Below, piece by piece: positions 1 to 12,260 of a stretch of 64,000 bases of DNA. The notes under the pieces are model-generated. The model did not search any database and was not told where the DNA came from. It saw nothing but the letters and a program-made list of their open reading frames with translations. The stretch's first letter is position 1; the number at the start of each line of letters is the position of its first letter. Source of the DNA: Ephydatia muelleri (taxonomy: Eukaryota > Porifera > Demospongiae > Spongillida > Spongillidae). Location: positions 3,847,375-3,911,374 of the forward strand of contig JABACO010000010.1 in assembly GCA_013339895.1 (NCBI GenBank), written 5' to 3'. Made by a program: the position numbers and the translations under genes.

Positions 1-524
1 TGTTAGAAGCTTTGTATCCATTTGCTGCAAGGTCACTTTTGAGCACCTCAATTTTCTTATCAGCTTCACCAGATCAACGTCACCTGCCTCCCCGTGCAAC
101 CATACTGAATTAAGAATCTTATATCGCCAGCGCCATCGCCAGAACCATCCGTCGGACGCTTTGAAATTAGAGATACCTAGCCTCTTTGCTTCATACAGTG
201 CTCTGTCTTAATGATACCTCTTGACAAGGGCAAACACCGTCGATCATTTCTCAATGATCGCAGCATGCACACCCACAAATACACAGCTTCGTCGACCTCT
301 TTGTACTTGGGTTTCATTACCCAAAGCTTGTTGCCGGTGGGGGTAGCTTCGTTAACGGCCTTGGAAATAGCATCCTTTGATTTCAAAATCTTGTACACTT
401 GAGTTTGCGAAATCAAAAATTGCTTCGCTACTTCCTTTGTAGACTTGTACTTGAGTTCTTCAGCGACATTTTGTTTTTCCTCTAAGGTGAGATACTTTCT
501 GGAACACTTAAGATTAGCAGTCAT
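1..524 (-). pseudogene. pogo/Tigger-like transposase, N-terminal part, runs off the left edge
   Basis: The minus-strand reading begins at 524 with a CENP-B-type helix-turn-helix: a lysine-rich start, then LTLEEKQNVAEEL and EVAKQFLISQTQVYKILKSK, the first DNA-binding helix set of pogo/Tigger transposases (Tc1/mariner superfamily). A second CENP-B domain follows (VDEAVYLWV, then ALYEAKRLGISNFKASDGWF), but the two parts lie in different frames, so at least one frameshift falls near 200-240. The catalytic DDE region would lie left of base 1. In life such a protein binds the transposon ends and cuts and pastes the element in the nucleus. No terminal repeat is visible. The family call is firm; the copy is dead as seen. 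Confidence 0.75.
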
Positions 525-639
525 TTTGCGTGCAACTAAAAATTAACGCATTAAAGGTACTGATTTATTAGAAATCAGGCGGAGTTTTAATGAATGAGCA
601 CCTTTATATGCGTTTGAATTTTTACTTGCAGAAAGTACA

Positions 640-1465
640 CCTGTCTTGGACTTCTTCCATCAGTGGAAGGGGGTATGTATCCTTGATGGTGAGCTTGTTT
701 AGTTCACAATAGTCCACACATATCCATATCTCTCCAGAGTTTCTCCTCATATATACCGCAGGGGCTAACCAGGGGCTGCTACTCTCCATAATAATCCCTT
801 TTTGCTACATTATTTGGAGCTGTTCTTCCACTTCATCACGGAAATGTGCTGGGATTCTCGAGCCAGAATGCATACAAGTGATCCAGTGGTGTTGATCTGG
901 TGTGAAGCAACCAATGTCGTACCAGGTAGTGTGATGAACAGGTTCTGGTACTCATTTACTACTGCTGTCAAGCCTGGTTTGATGAACTGCAAGAGCTCAT
1001 ACTTTCCAGGTTTTCCAAAGAGTGGAATAGCACAGTCTTCAACCATGGTGGAATAGCACAGTCCTCCACCATGGTATGAAGTTTGTCTTCTGCATCTTCA
1101 ACCTCAATAGCTGCCACGCTACACTTTTGGATTTTGAAAACCTGTTCAGCTTTCCACAAAGTGTTTAGTCTCAATCTCGCCTCCTGTGCTTGTGGCTGAT
1201 CTGCTTCCTGCTGAATGTGTTGACTTCATGTTTCACTCTGGGCCACCGTAACTAGTGTAGTGGTGAAGTCAAGCAGTAGTCTATGCTCTCGGAGAAAGTC
1301 TGTGCCAAGAATGACCGGGATAATGAGGTCCTTGACGTCAAAGAAATTATGTGATGTCGCTAGGTTTCCCACTGTCACCACTGCTTTCACATGGTCCAGG
1401 ATAGGTATGTCCACACCTGCTGCTGATATCAGTCGTAGTCCAGGTTCTCATTGGCCAGCTACTAT
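640..1465 (-). mobile_element. Ty3/gypsy LTR retrotransposon fossil, protease to start of reverse transcriptase
   Basis: On the minus strand a retroviral-type aspartic protease segment (motif LGTDFL) is followed by the linker and the first part of a Ty3/gypsy reverse transcriptase. No LTRs, gag or integrase are visible. The piece is a broken, old-looking internal fragment with several breaks. Confidence 0.7.
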
Positions 1466-1489
1466 CGGGCTTCAGATAAGATATATTTT

Positions 1490-2480
1490 TCAGGTGACAT
1501 AGTTGAGGTCAATGTACGCTGACACCTTATTGCTAGAATCTAAATTTTGCTTCTTCAACAAGCCTGTAAAATCAATTTTGCCATCCACATCAGCAACAAT
1601 ACCGGCTGTAGCGTGCTCAACATGCAGAAGAAACTTCTTACATGCATTCTTCTCGACACTATTCATTTTTGCTTCATCATTGTTAAGGATCTTGACAATG
1701 CCATTTTCAAAATCAGGTGAATGAACGATTGGATGTTTAGAATCAAGTGTGAACCATTGACACAATCATGCTTTGCAATCGTGGCATCAAAGAGGGTACG
1801 CGCTTCAGCAAGATTAAGAGGTTGATGGCGTTGCTGCAACAGTTTGGTGCACTCACCCATGGAGCTGAGTACATCATCATAACAGGCCTTCAAAGAAAAG
1901 TTGGCAGCTGGAGAAAGAAGCAGCTCTGTGAGTTCACCATCACCAGTGGCAATCTCCTCTATGCGTTGCTTGATTTTGAAGTATCTAGCAATCATTTCCT
2001 GTGTGCTGGTCCAGCGCGTCTCTTGGCAACGGAGTTAATGCAGTCTTGGTGCGAAGCTTGGCAGAGCACTTGATGGTTTTTAGCTTGGATATTAAAGCAT
2101 CCAGCCTTCCAAGGTGGTGTTCAACTGCTGTCATTGCATGCTGTCATTGCAGTCTTGGCTGATGAAGACGATGTGCATGGCAGCCAATGAGAGGTTTGTT
2201 GGGCAAGAGTAGCACACCTTTTGTTGGTTGAACAATTGTCACCAACAAAAAAGTCAATATTGTCCAACGACATCTCATAACATCCCAAGTGGCCTGCAAA
2301 AATCATATTGAAATAATCATCACATGCATGAGTTTGTCTGATGCTAAAATTAACTATATTTTTTCTCGTTCCGAGCACACAATCACTGCATTGTCACATT
2401 AATTGTACATTTTACTTTTTCATCAAGTAACCCAACTTTAACCGATTACTGGCCGAATTAATAAGCCTAAAGAAATCAAT
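1490..2480 (-). pseudogene. hAT-like transposase fragment
   Basis: Minus-strand peptides in order include DNIDFFVGDNCSTNKR near 2,260, then RYFKIKQRIEEIA near 1,990 and LNLAEARTLFDATIAKHD near 1,800, ending with the region that in hAT-like proteins precedes the C-terminal dimerisation segment. The VGDNC-N motif followed by a regularly spaced helical region is typical of the BED/hAT transposase group common in invertebrates. The order of motifs is right, but they fall in different frames with stops between, so the gene is broken. No terminal inverted repeats or 8-bp target duplication could be assigned. It could instead be a domesticated hAT-derived gene that has decayed. Confidence 0.55.
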
Positions 2481-2582
2481 CTCTTTGAACTCAGTACGAG
2501 CATCACGCCTCCCATGAATATGGAAATATGCTGAGCGACGAAGAGCTCGGGGATCAAAATTATCCAAAGATGTGCAATAACG

Positions 2583-3069
2583 TCATTGCCGACCTAGTAA
2601 ACTATTGTCCTCACCATTGCATTCCGAGTTATCTTCAATGTCTTCATTTTCGACACTGCTGACATCATTGAACATACCGACAAGATCACCACTGTCATCA
2701 TCCCGTTCTTCATCGGAAGACACATCATTTGCAGTGCCTCCTCCCACACACTGCTTTTTTGCTGGCGGATGTACATTTGGATTCATTGAAGCACAGATAT
2801 TCTTGATCTGTCTACAACCATGTGCCATATACGTTTGGATTCATTGAAGCACAGATATTCTTGATCTGTCTACAACCATGTGCCAGAATTATTTCTTTAT
2901 CCCCAACCATCCATTTTACAATACACTTCTTGTCATTCATCCCTAAGACCGTACCAGTATAACTTACATCATCTAGTTTCAGGGCCTTAAATTCTTCAAA
3001 ACACTTCAACACTTTGCTCTTCGATGCTATTTTATCACCGAGTTTCCCTACATCATGAGGCACAGGCAA
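2583..3069 (-). pseudogene. Unrecognised minus-strand coding remnant with acidic tail
   Basis: Two overlapping minus-strand open frames: the upper one (from 3,069) reads MPVPHDVGKLGDKIASKSKV and continues with a small beta-rich-looking segment (YTGTVLGMNDKKCIVKWMVG), the lower one ends in a very acidic serine-rich tail (SSDEERDDDSGDLVG). The two are linked through a 55-bp duplication that shifts the join. I do not recognise the family. The position directly upstream of the hAT-like remnant on the same strand suggests it may be the N-terminal part of that element, but nothing in the sequence proves this. Confidence 0.35.
2772..2885. repeat. Tandem duplication, two 55-bp copies
   Basis: The segment beginning ACATTTGGATTCATTG at 2,772-2,826 is repeated almost perfectly at 2,831-2,885 (one difference seen, ACAT versus ACGT) with a 4-bp gap. 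It lies within the minus-strand coding remnant. Its near-identity means it is recent. Confidence 0.9.
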
Positions 3070-3399
3070 GTAGCTGTGAGATCCTGAACTTGTTGTTGAT
3101 CAAATATAATAGAACTGGTGGCTACAATAACTGTCAAAGCCACAAAAGAACTGAATATACTGAATAAAGTTACTGGAAGTGGAGTATGTCAGGGTTTTTA
3201 ATTTCACTTGGTTTGTAATTTTGCTCATTCGTGCATCGATGTCACGGTTTCGTTAATTTTTATTAGAAAGCAGCATTGAATGCGTCGTGAAAGCGTCGAA
3301 CACAAACTGTGTCTGTCCGATTCGTTACAGTCGCAAGCGTGTTTCAGTATAATCGAGAAACAAATGTGGAGTGGAAACCTGATAGGAGCGTATTTCGTT

Positions 3400-3520
3400 G
3401 CCTTACGACCATACCACGCTGAATGCACCAGTTCCCGTCTGATCACCGAAGTTAAGCAGCGTCGGGTCGGATCAGTACTTGGATGGGTGACCGCCTGGGA
3501 ACATCCGGTGTTGTAGGCTT
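3400..3520 (+). rRNA. 5S ribosomal RNA gene, copy 1
   Basis: About 121 nt matching animal 5S rRNA: start GCC(T)TACGACCATACCACG, conserved GAAGTTAAGCAGCGTCGGG, and the internal promoter region with TACTTGGATGGGTGACCGCC, ending near TTGTAGGCTT. The internal control region for TFIIIA/RNA polymerase III is intact. One extra T near the 5' end relative to the usual CCTACGACC and a GTCGGATC variant are slight departures, so the copy may or may not be expressed. It sits in a tandem unit of 328 bp with the next copy. Confidence 0.93.
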
Positions 3521-3727
3521 CTCTTGTTAATTTTACCTGATATCACTTGGATTGTAATTTTGCTTATTTGTGCATCGATATCATGGTTTCCATAATTTTT
3601 ATTAGAAAATAGCATTGAATGTGTCGTGAATGCGTTGAACACAAACTGTGTCTGTCCGATTCATTACTGTTTCAGTCTAATCGACAAACAAATGTGGCAT
3701 GGAAACCCGATAGGAGCGTATTTCGAC

Positions 3728-3847
3728 GCATACGACCATACCACGCTGAATGCACCGGTTCCCGTCCGATCACCGAAGTCAAGCAGCGTTGGGCCGGATC
3801 AGTACTTGGATGGGTGACCGCCTGGGAACATCCGGTGTTATAGGCTT
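3728..3847 (+). rRNA. 5S ribosomal RNA gene, copy 2
   Basis: Second tandem 5S copy: CATACGACCATACCACG at its start, GAAGTCAAGCAGCG, TACTTGGATGGGTGACCGCC and a 3' end TATAGGCTT. The spacer between copies (3,521-3,727) closely matches the stretch upstream of copy 1 (from about 3,200), which shows that these are array units rather than isolated insertions. The spacer after this copy is interrupted at 3,885 by CACTA-1 and resumes at 48,540. Confidence 0.93.
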
Positions 3848-3885
3848 CTTTTTATTTACCTGTTTTTTTTAATTTATTTATTTAC

Positions 3886-4240
3886 CACTGCGTAAATAAA
3901 TGTGTTTGCGCATGTAGTACACACTACGTAAACATGATGTAAAGGTCACGTTTACGTATATTTACTTGTATTTACGACGACGCAAACCTGATGTTTACAT
4001 GACGATGTAAATATGGTAAAGGCTGGTTTTACTCATGTTTGCGCATCGCAAAGATGATGTTAAATGTAACATTTGCAATAGCTTTACACAAGGTATACAA
4101 AGGTGTTCTATAAATACACAACATTATGACGTCTATTTTACACCAGGCCTATAGTTTAATAATAACTTTGTTCAGTAAAAAAATTATTAATATCAATACA
4201 TATACATACATTACATGTACAACGGTCATGATAACTAAAA
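3886..4240. repeat. CACTA-1 left subterminal repeat region
   Basis: About 250 bp rich in short motifs in both orientations: GTAAAC/GTTTAC, GTAAAT/ATTTAC and TTTGCGCAT/GCAAAG. Such clustered subterminal motifs are the usual transposase-binding region of CACTA elements. The same motif set recurs at 23,900-24,119 and 48,481-48,539, the element's right arm. No gene is seen. Confidence 0.7.
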
Positions 4241-5533
4241 TTAACAGTCAGACACTTTTGCCCATGCAGGGCAGGATGGTGGAGGTTTCGCTGTAGTTCC
4301 GCTCGGCGAGGATGGTTCAGCTCCCCACGGCACCTGTTTGCGGCACATTTCAGCTGCTCTTGGTGTTCTTTTTCTTGCTGTTTTGCGATCGAGGGATTGG
4401 AACATTTCGTTCACGCTTTGATTTCTCCACGGGAGAGTGTGGATGAGGAGCACCTTTAATCGTTCCCCCATGTGCTCATCCTCACCCGATTCCTCGGCGC
4501 TTTCTTCAGAAGACATGTACTCAATTTGAAGAATAGCAGAAAACTTTACTTTCTGCTCCTGCGTTAAAGTAGTTGAACCCGACAAAGCGATTTTACGATT
4601 CTGAAGTTTCTGCATGCCAAATGATTATTGATTAATGATAAAATACGCATCGCGATAAATTCTGCATAGTCATAAACGTACGTGGTGCTTTCGCTGAAGT
4701 CTTCGTTGTTTTTTTCTCGCGTCTGGAAGTTTGTTGTTTGTTTGCAGACGCGAGCGCCGCTTCAAAGTTGTGAAGTATTTCTTGGTGGCTTCTATAAAAC
4801 ATTGTTTGAATATATAAACGTATGCTCTCTTGCATGGATAGCGACTTACTTTGGACAACGGAAGCAGGATACTTCTCGTTGACACAGGCTGTTGTGATCT
4901 CCGATGTCACCCGCATATTTTCAGGTGAAGAAAAACTGTGCAATACATGCAAGGTTATGTAAATACATAATTTTGCGTGAATTTTCAAATGCAAATTGCT
5001 TACCCTGAACTTGTGTCCCATTGCATAGGTGCATCCAGTCTTTCTCGAAGATGCCTCACAACACTGTGAATAGATGTCTATATAGAAAGCACATTATGAA
5101 ATTACATGCGTGATGAATGGTTCAATTTCTATAGTGCAATATACTTTACCAACAGTTCTTTTGGTGCTTTCTTAGAAACTGCGCATTGTTGGATGGAAGA
5201 GACAGCTGCATGGTTGCGTAGACTTAGCCTGTAAGTCCGCCACTTGTTCTTGGAGCGATTTAATCGCCTCAAGTATCTGGACGTTAACATTACCGGTACT
5301 GCCAGTGGCACTTTCCTGTCGTCGGGAATCTAAAACAAATGGTTCTCATATGCATGAAATGAATTTGAATGATTATTTTTTTTTTTACCTGCAGGCCGCA
5401 ACAATGATCTTGACGACGACAGAAAAGGTGACGAAGCCCTACGCTCGCCGTCATCACTCGTTCCGAGTGATCGAACGGGAGTACGAGCTGATGCCGTGAA
5501 CACACTGACTGACTCACTGAAAAATGAATGCAA
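4241..5533 (-). CDS. CACTA-1 accessory (TNP1-like) coiled-coil protein, spliced
   Basis: Read on the minus strand from ATG at 5,533. Exon 1 (5,533-5,389) is Ser/Arg-rich; exon 2 starts at 5,329 and joins in phase to a coiled coil (VNVQILEAIKSLQEQVADLQ). Later exons near 5,090-5,004, 4,935-4,846 and 4,797-4,670 carry a basic stretch (EATKKYFTTLKRR). The last exon, from about 4,604, reads KFSAILQIEYMSSEESAEES, then LPWRNQSVNEMFQSLDRK, and stops at 4,241. The EYMSSEES...LPWRS...SLDRK pattern is, from memory, a widespread metazoan transposon-associated protein family of unknown biochemistry; a role in binding element ends is inference. It is head-to-head with the transposase gene (211 bp between starts), so a shared promoter is likely. 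One frame change near 5,160 could be a missed splice site. Confidence 0.6.
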
Positions 5534-5743
5534 CAGATAGTGAATGAGCTGCTGTCAACAGCTGCATTATGTGATGCGCGCTTTTTTGCGCATGCAGAAG
5601 AGAAAAATGATTGGTCTGATTTTACCGCCTTGTGTATTTTTTATGTATCCGTTAATGTGAAGTATGGAATGAAATTGATTGGTCTGAATTTTCTGACGTG
5701 TTTAGATGTACGTATTTTTGAAAAATCTTCGCGTCTGTGTAGA

Positions 5744-8700
5744 ATGGATCGGAAGCATTTGTATCGATATTGCGAACACTGTGAGGAATTTGTATCAGCA
5801 CGTACATTTTTAAGGCACAAGGAAGCATACTACGATGATCACATGCGGATTTGGAGTAAAGATAGTCAATCTGCTCCCTCTACATCTGAGGATGACGGGG
5901 ATGATGGTGGTGCAATTCAAATAAATTCAGGTCAGGGATACATTATGCATGTAGTAAGTCTTGTCGTATTAGCAATCAGTGCATTGTCATTGATAAGCCT
6001 CTATTATTTTTGCATATAGGCAGTGATAATTCGGAAGGTTTAAGTGATGATGAGATGGATAACTCCACTACTGAGCTTCAAGTTACGGAGGACTGCCTGG
6101 AAGATGAAGTGGATGATGGTGAGGTGTGGGAAGGTGTGAATGCTTCTGAAATTGAAGGTGACATGATGGAAAAATCAAGTAATTCCTCGCACGAGCATCT
6201 CGTGCATCTAGAAAGTGATGTTTGTAGTGACGACTCTTCAAGAGTTGTAGCTTTCTTTTCAGTACTTTTATCCAAGTGGTCATCAAAATACAACATCTCA
6301 ATAGCTGCAGTATCAGCTTTAATTCGCATTATCAGCTGTGTTTTTATCATTGTAGGTAGGTTTTCATCTTTTGTTGCCCATGTCAACCATTTTTCCAACC
6401 TCAATTATGGGCTTACATAGTAGTCTCAATGTTAACAGAAATGACTTTAGGCGTTTTGTTTCTTGCCCGAAATGCCATACTCTTTATGATTTTGAGAAGT
6501 GCTTTGTTGATAAAGGTAAAACGATCCCCAAAGTGTGCTCATTTTCCCAAGTTCCCCAACCACCCTCATCGTTCTTGAAGGCAGCATTGCGGTTCACAAC
6601 TTTTGAGAGCTGCAGTCACTAAAGATGGGGAACACAAGTTCTATCCTTTAAAAGTGTACTATTATAAACCTCTTATAGAATCATTGCAAACTTTGCTTAG
6701 TAAACCGGGTGTTTTGAACTCATGTGAACATTGGCGTGAACGGAAGATACCCAAAGATACTCTTTGTGATCTCTATGATGGTAAGATTTGGGAGGAGTTC
6801 CAGTATGTCAATGGGTCAGCATTCCAGTATGTCAATGGGTCAGCATTCCTTGCTGCCCCTCATAACTTAGGCCTAATGATGAACGTTGACTGGTTTAGCC
6901 CATTCAAGCACACACCATACAGTGTTGGAGCTGTGTATTTGTCTGTTATGAATCTTCCTCGCTCAAAAAGATTTGTAAAAGAAAACATGATTCTTGTTGG
7001 GTTAATTCCAGGTCCAAATGAGCCTTCGCTTAATAACAATTCTTACCTGGAGCCCTTAGTAGAGGAATTGAAGGTTCTGTGGAGCGAGGGCATGGTCATC
7101 AATATGCCAGACAACCCAGGCCAGCAAGTGCATTTGAAAGCAGGACTGCTTTGTGTAGCTTGTGATATTCCTGCAGCAAGGAAAGTATGTGGGTTTTTAG
7201 GCCACATGGCTAAATTGGGATGTTCAAAGTGCACTAACGAGTTTCACATCAACCTTGAAACTGGTCATGCTTGTTTTGGTTGTTTCAATGATGGCGAAGA
7301 TGAATCACCCTTACGAAATGAATCTGACCACCGTGAAGCAGATTTGGCCTCCATGCAAACAACTCAAGCTGCAAAAGATCGTATAGAATCACAATACGGT
7401 TCACGCTTTACTGCTTTAATGCTTTTAGAATATTTTGATTGTGTTCGTTTTCATATAGTTGACCCCATGCACAACCTATTCCTTGGAACAGCAAAGCACA
7501 TCATGAAGAACATATGGCTAGATGATATGGAACCTATTATACCTAAAAGGTTTCATGTGATGATGCAAGAAAAAGTTGATAGGTGTGAAAGTCCTTCTTC
7601 AATGGGTAGAATCCCACATAAAATTGCATCATCATTCAGTTCTTTTACAGCAGACCAATGGAAAACATGGACAATGGTTTTTTCTATGTATGCCCTTCAT
7701 GGCGTCCTAGAGCAGGAGCATCTTGAGTGCTGGTACCTATTTGTACAAGCATGCAACATCCTAGTTTCCCCTATGCTGAATATTAATGATGCTATGGAGG
7801 GACACAAGTTACTATTGCAGTTCTGCAAGCAGTTTCAGCGTATGGTAGGGATAAGGTTACGCCTAACATGCACGTGCATATCTTGAACTGCATTTTGGAC
7901 TATGGGCCAGTCTATGCATTCTGGTTATTTTCATTCAAAAGGTACAATGGTATTTTGGGTAGCTATAGAACTAACAACAGGTCTATTGAAGTACAGTTAA
8001 TGAGGCATTTTGTTCAAGAAATGGAAATAAGCAAGTTACATATAAGAGATGAAAACTACACTGCCCATTCAATTGTACAGGAGTTAGACCAAACAGCTGC
8101 AGTTGTTGGAACTCTCAATGACATGCTTGCTCAAAATTCTACGTCACATCTGGAAATTCAGACTGCATCAAGGTTGCCTGCATGCGAGGTAAATAGAATG
8201 ATTTGGCATTGTCTTGAACCATTTGACCTTGTAGGCGTTAGTAATGATGATGAATCTTCCATTGCCTACTTAATCGAATCATACAAAGTTTTATACAATC
8301 AAGCAGCAAACTATCAGCAAATATCATTTTATGCCAAGAAACATTCTAAAATGAAGTTCGGTAACAATGTGTACGGTTCACAACAAAGCCAATCCAAAAG
8401 ATCATCTTTCATATTGGCAGCATGGTGTGGTAGAGACGGAAAAGTAGACATCAACACCGTTGACCTTCGGCCTGGACGTGTTCTATATTACATCAAACAT
8501 TGCTTGACCATAGGACAGAATGTAGTACCACATGTATTTGCTTTTGTGCAATGGTATCAACATCATTCTTTGCAGCAGAATGTAGTTACTACCAGAATGG
8601 AAACCTGGTGTGCAAACTTGTTCGAACCGTTTGGGCCAGCAAGTTTTCTTCCTGTGCAAAGGATACAATCCCAATTTGTGGCAGCATTCAACAGCATGAA

Positions 8701-8752
8701 TGATGAAGATACACTTTATGTGTGTCCTATACCACAGAAAATATTTATATGA
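5744..8752 (+). pseudogene. CACTA-1 tnp2-type transposase, broken
   Basis: Exon 1 (ATG 5,744 to 5,930) encodes a zinc-finger-like start, YRYCEHCEEFVSARTFLRH. Exon 2 starts at 6,020 in phase and is acidic. After CPKCHTLYDFEKC (about 6,470) comes the catalytic region: MMNVDWFSPFKHTPYSVGA (about 6,880) and FHIVDPMHNLFLGTAKH (about 7,455), two aspartate-bearing motifs of EnSpm/CACTA (tnp2) transposases. The C-terminal third (ILDYGPVYAFWLFSFKRYNG onward) is in another frame and ends at 8,752. Lesions seen: frame changes near 6,360, 6,530 and 7,840 and an in-frame TGA at 6,576. A 24-bp duplication (FQYVNGSA twice, about 6,797-6,845) is a further oddity. The family is certain; this copy should not make active protein. 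Confidence 0.85.
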
Positions 8753-8904
8753 ATACATATTAACAGTATTACATCCCAAATTACATCACAAGATTAACAG
8801 TTTGTACTCCTACAGTGTAATTGGCATTATTATTCATTAAACATGTACGCAAAACTGATGGCATACACATGCAGCGCACACCACAAAAAGCAGCACAGAA
8901 TAAG

Positions 8905-9945
8905 TTGTGCCTACACACCACACACACACAAGGCACACACCATGTGCACACAAGGCACTCACACCATGTACACACAAGGCACACACACCACGTACACACA
9001 AGGCACACACACCACGTACACTCAAGGCACACACCACGTACACACAAGGCATACACACCATGTACACACAAGGCACTCACACCATGTACACACAAGGCAC
9101 ACACACCACATACACACAAGGCATACACACCATGTACACACACGGCACTCACACCATGTACACACAAGGCACACACACCACATAAACACAAGCTACACAC
9201 AAAGCACTCACACCATGTACACACAAGGCACTCACAACATGTACACACAAGGCACACACACCACGTACACACAATGCACACACACCTGTACACACAAGGC
9301 ACACACACCACGTACACACAAGGCAACACCACGGCACTCACACCATGTACACACAAGGCACACACACCACATACACACAAAGCACTCACACCATGTACAC
9401 ACAAGGCACTCACACCATGTACACACAAGGCACTCACACCATGTACACAAGGCACACACAAGGCACTCACACCATGTACACACAAGGCACACACACACGT
9501 ACACACAAGGCACACACACCTGTACACACAAGGCACACACACCACGTACACACATACACACCATATACACACCATGTACACACAAGGCACACACACCACG
9601 TACACACAAGGCATACACACCATGTACATACACCATGTACACACAAGGCATGCACACCACGTACACACAAGGTACACACAAGCTACACACACCACATACA
9701 CACAAGGCACGCACCATGTACACACAAGGCACACACAACACGTACACTCAAGGCACACACACCACGTACACACAAGGCATACACACCATGTACACACACG
9801 GCACACACACCATGTACACACAAGGCACTCACACCATGTACACACAAAGCACACACACCATGAACACACACTGCACACACACCACATACACACAAGGCAC
9901 ATACACCACGTACACACAAGGCACATACACCATGTACACAGGAGG
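8905..9945. repeat. CA-rich minisatellite A (in CACTA-1)
   Basis: About 1 kb of tandem repeats of roughly 22-24 bp, consensus close to CACCATGTACACACAAGGCA, with variants (CACCACGTACACAC, ACTCACACC). Long open frames on both strands here (Thr/His-rich plus, Cys/Val-rich minus) follow from the repeat unit lacking stops and are not genes. It lies between the transposase stop and the CACTA-2 insertion. Confidence 0.95.
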
Positions 9946-10488
9946 GGTGGTGTGCAAAGCCTTGTAGAACACAGGAGGGTGCACACACACACCACAAGCA
10001 AGTGCACACAACATTTGCACACACACACACACACACACCAAAACACACACCACTGACAAGGCTATGCACCATTAGGCCCAGACATATCCAGTGCATAAAA
10101 ATAGACCTTGCTCCATAAACCGCCATGGCGATTTATACAAATCATTACTGACACACCCAATGTAAATGGCCGCCCTTGTAATAGTAGCCATTCCGCAAAA
10201 CAAATCATACCAAGCCAGACACTGTGTAAAAAGGGTTGTTATACAGTACTGTATAACGCGTGTATTCATGTGTTATGCACACGTTATACACGTGTTATCC
10301 GCATGTGTATAACTTTGCGTATGGATACTCTATACACAGTTGCGCATAACAACTATAGTATAACACTGTGTATAACTTCTGTATAACATTTAGTATAACA
10401 ATGAATAACACAGTGTATAACATAATTATGAATTTTGAATTAGTCCCTCATTTCCTGCATATCCTCGTTTCCAGGCCTCTTCTATAAA

Positions 10489-10745
10489 GTTATAAGCGAG
10501 TAAATAGAACATATATACAGGGAACAAAAAAAAAATAATCAACAGAGAACGAGTTCATTCGGCGACGGTGAAGCATCCATGCAGGTGGAAAGGCCATCAG
10601 GAAAGTTCCGAGCGCGGTGGGCCCAATTGTCTCTCCTTCCGTGGCGCCTTGTTTTGCTCTCCCGAGTGTGTCCAAAAACGCGTTTAGTTCCTCCGATCTC
10701 CTCTTAGCATCGTCCCACTGTCCAGTTCCGACACGTTCAGTACAT
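10489..10745 (-). pseudogene. CACTA-2 accessory-protein remnant (C-terminal exon)
   Basis: Minus-strand frame running CTERVGTGQWDDAKRRSEEL, then NAFLDTLGRAKQGATEGE and FLMAFPPAWMLHRRR to a stop at 10,489. The RSEELNAFLDTLGR...PPAWM spacing resembles the C-terminal LPWR...SLDRK...PAWA block of the CACTA-1 accessory protein, and the gene sits in the same place (left end, minus strand). That supports it as the equivalent gene of another CACTA family. Upstream exons up to about 11.5 kb could not be assembled with confidence. Confidence 0.45.
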
Positions 10746-11640
10746 CCCTTTCTTGCATGATCTGTTACTTGTGCGGATCGCCGCTCCCATAGCTATAGTG
10801 TATAAAACTAAGACTAAAAACGCACGTACAATATTTTTGAAATCGAGCGCTTACCTAGTTGTGCTCTAATTGCCTGCCCTTCTTTTAAATCGGCTTCATT
10901 TCAGAGTCCGGTTGTAGTTCGCTATGCCAGCTACATAGCAAAAATGATAGAACTCACACCTTTAACCGTCAACAAGTATACCTTCAACCTCTTCTATGCT
11001 GATATCCGAGACATCACTTCAGCGTTATGGACGCTTGAGATTCTGAGAACAAAGAATTCCCGTTACCAATACAAAGCCACACTGCTTACGCTTCTTGAGA
11101 CTTCAGCTGATTCTCCTCAGTAGGAAGGAAAAAAAAAAAGAAGCCGATATAACGTTACTGTACCTGCACAGAAAGTGATGTCCTCTATCGAGTTGATGTT
11201 ACAGCATCGCTTTGAGACAGTTTTGGTCGCAACCTCTCTTACTAATTGTTATACATGTCCGCTACTGAAAATGATTCTCCTGCAGGAGTAGCATCGCCAT
11301 GCTGCCTAGGACCTAAGGTTCGGCGCGGGTATCTTCGTCGTCATGGTACTAGTATATCGACTGATAGGTTCTGCTGTGACGCGATCGTTGCTCAGGGATC
11401 TGTTAGAGAAGAAACCTGGGAATTAGCAACTAGTCCCTCAATTTACTTGAAGACCTACGCAAGATACTTCTTCTGGCTGATAGGAACGTACGGTTAGTTG
11501 CAGTAGATTTCCCGACGATGACGCCATACCTGCATGTGGCTTTGAAGAGTCTACGCATGCGCGTTACATTCATTTGAAATGGAAGTCTCGTACGCTGTAT
11601 TTGCTCCAAACTGGGGTTTCAAAAGCTACTTATTACAGAC
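10746..11640. other. CACTA-2 interior without a recognised gene
   Basis: Unique sequence containing short open frames on both strands and a possible splice donor on the minus strand at about 10,853. It may hold the upstream exons of the accessory gene, but no family motif was recognised. Confidence 0.3.
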
Positions 11641-12260
11641 ATATGACTTATTTGATGCACATCAGAATACCGGGTCTGGCCAATAACATGATTCTATTTT
11701 ATGCACACCAGCCACCATGACTCTATTACATGCACACCAGGGACTGCCACTTAAAAAAATTCAATTCAATACAAACCTGTGTCTGGCCGCTATCCTGATT
11801 CTATTTGAAGCACACTGGGTGTGAACGCTAACATGATTCTATCTGATGCACACCAGGGATTCCACTACCATGACTTGATTTGTAGTTTTAACTATAGCTA
11901 TGCTACCTGTCACTGTAGCAGTGTGCATCAGATAGAATCATATTAGCGGCCAGTCCGGTGTGCATCAAATAAAGTCATGCTATTGGCCAGTCTCTGGTGT
12001 GCAGCTGATAGGATTGTGGTATCGACCAGCTGACCCTGGTGAGCATCATTAGAAACATGTTAGCGACCTGACCCAGCCAGTGTGCATCAAATTGAATCTT
12101 ATTAACTTTAGTGTAATAGTGTCTTGGTAGCGACCAGATACAATCTGGATAGCCTGATGATTCAATCTGATGCACACAGGTCTGGCCGTGGCCACTATCC
12201 TGATTTCATTTGATGTACATGACTCTATCAGATGCACACCAGGGACTGGTGATAGCATGA
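11640..12260. repeat. Inverted cluster of TGATGCACACCAGG repeats
   Basis: At least a dozen degenerate copies of a 30-60 bp unit with the core GATGCACACCAGGGACTG and an associated ATGATTCTAT. Copies before about 11,890 are mostly in one orientation, those from 11,915 to 12,100 in the other (GTGTGCATCAAAT), with forward copies again near 12,170 and 12,230. The arrangement looks like subterminal repeats of a further, unresolved element in CACTA-2. Confidence 0.7.

Noticed and set aside
3200-3850. 5S-derived SINE (SINE3 type)
   Set aside because: Two copies are in tandem with a shared spacer and full-length 5S genes; there is no poly-A or LINE-like tail and no target duplications. A normal 5S array fits better.
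8781-10126. Very long open frames (up to 421 residues) rich in Cys/Val or Thr/His
   Set aside because: They follow the minisatellite unit in several frames on both strands; no start context, domain or codon structure beyond the repeat.
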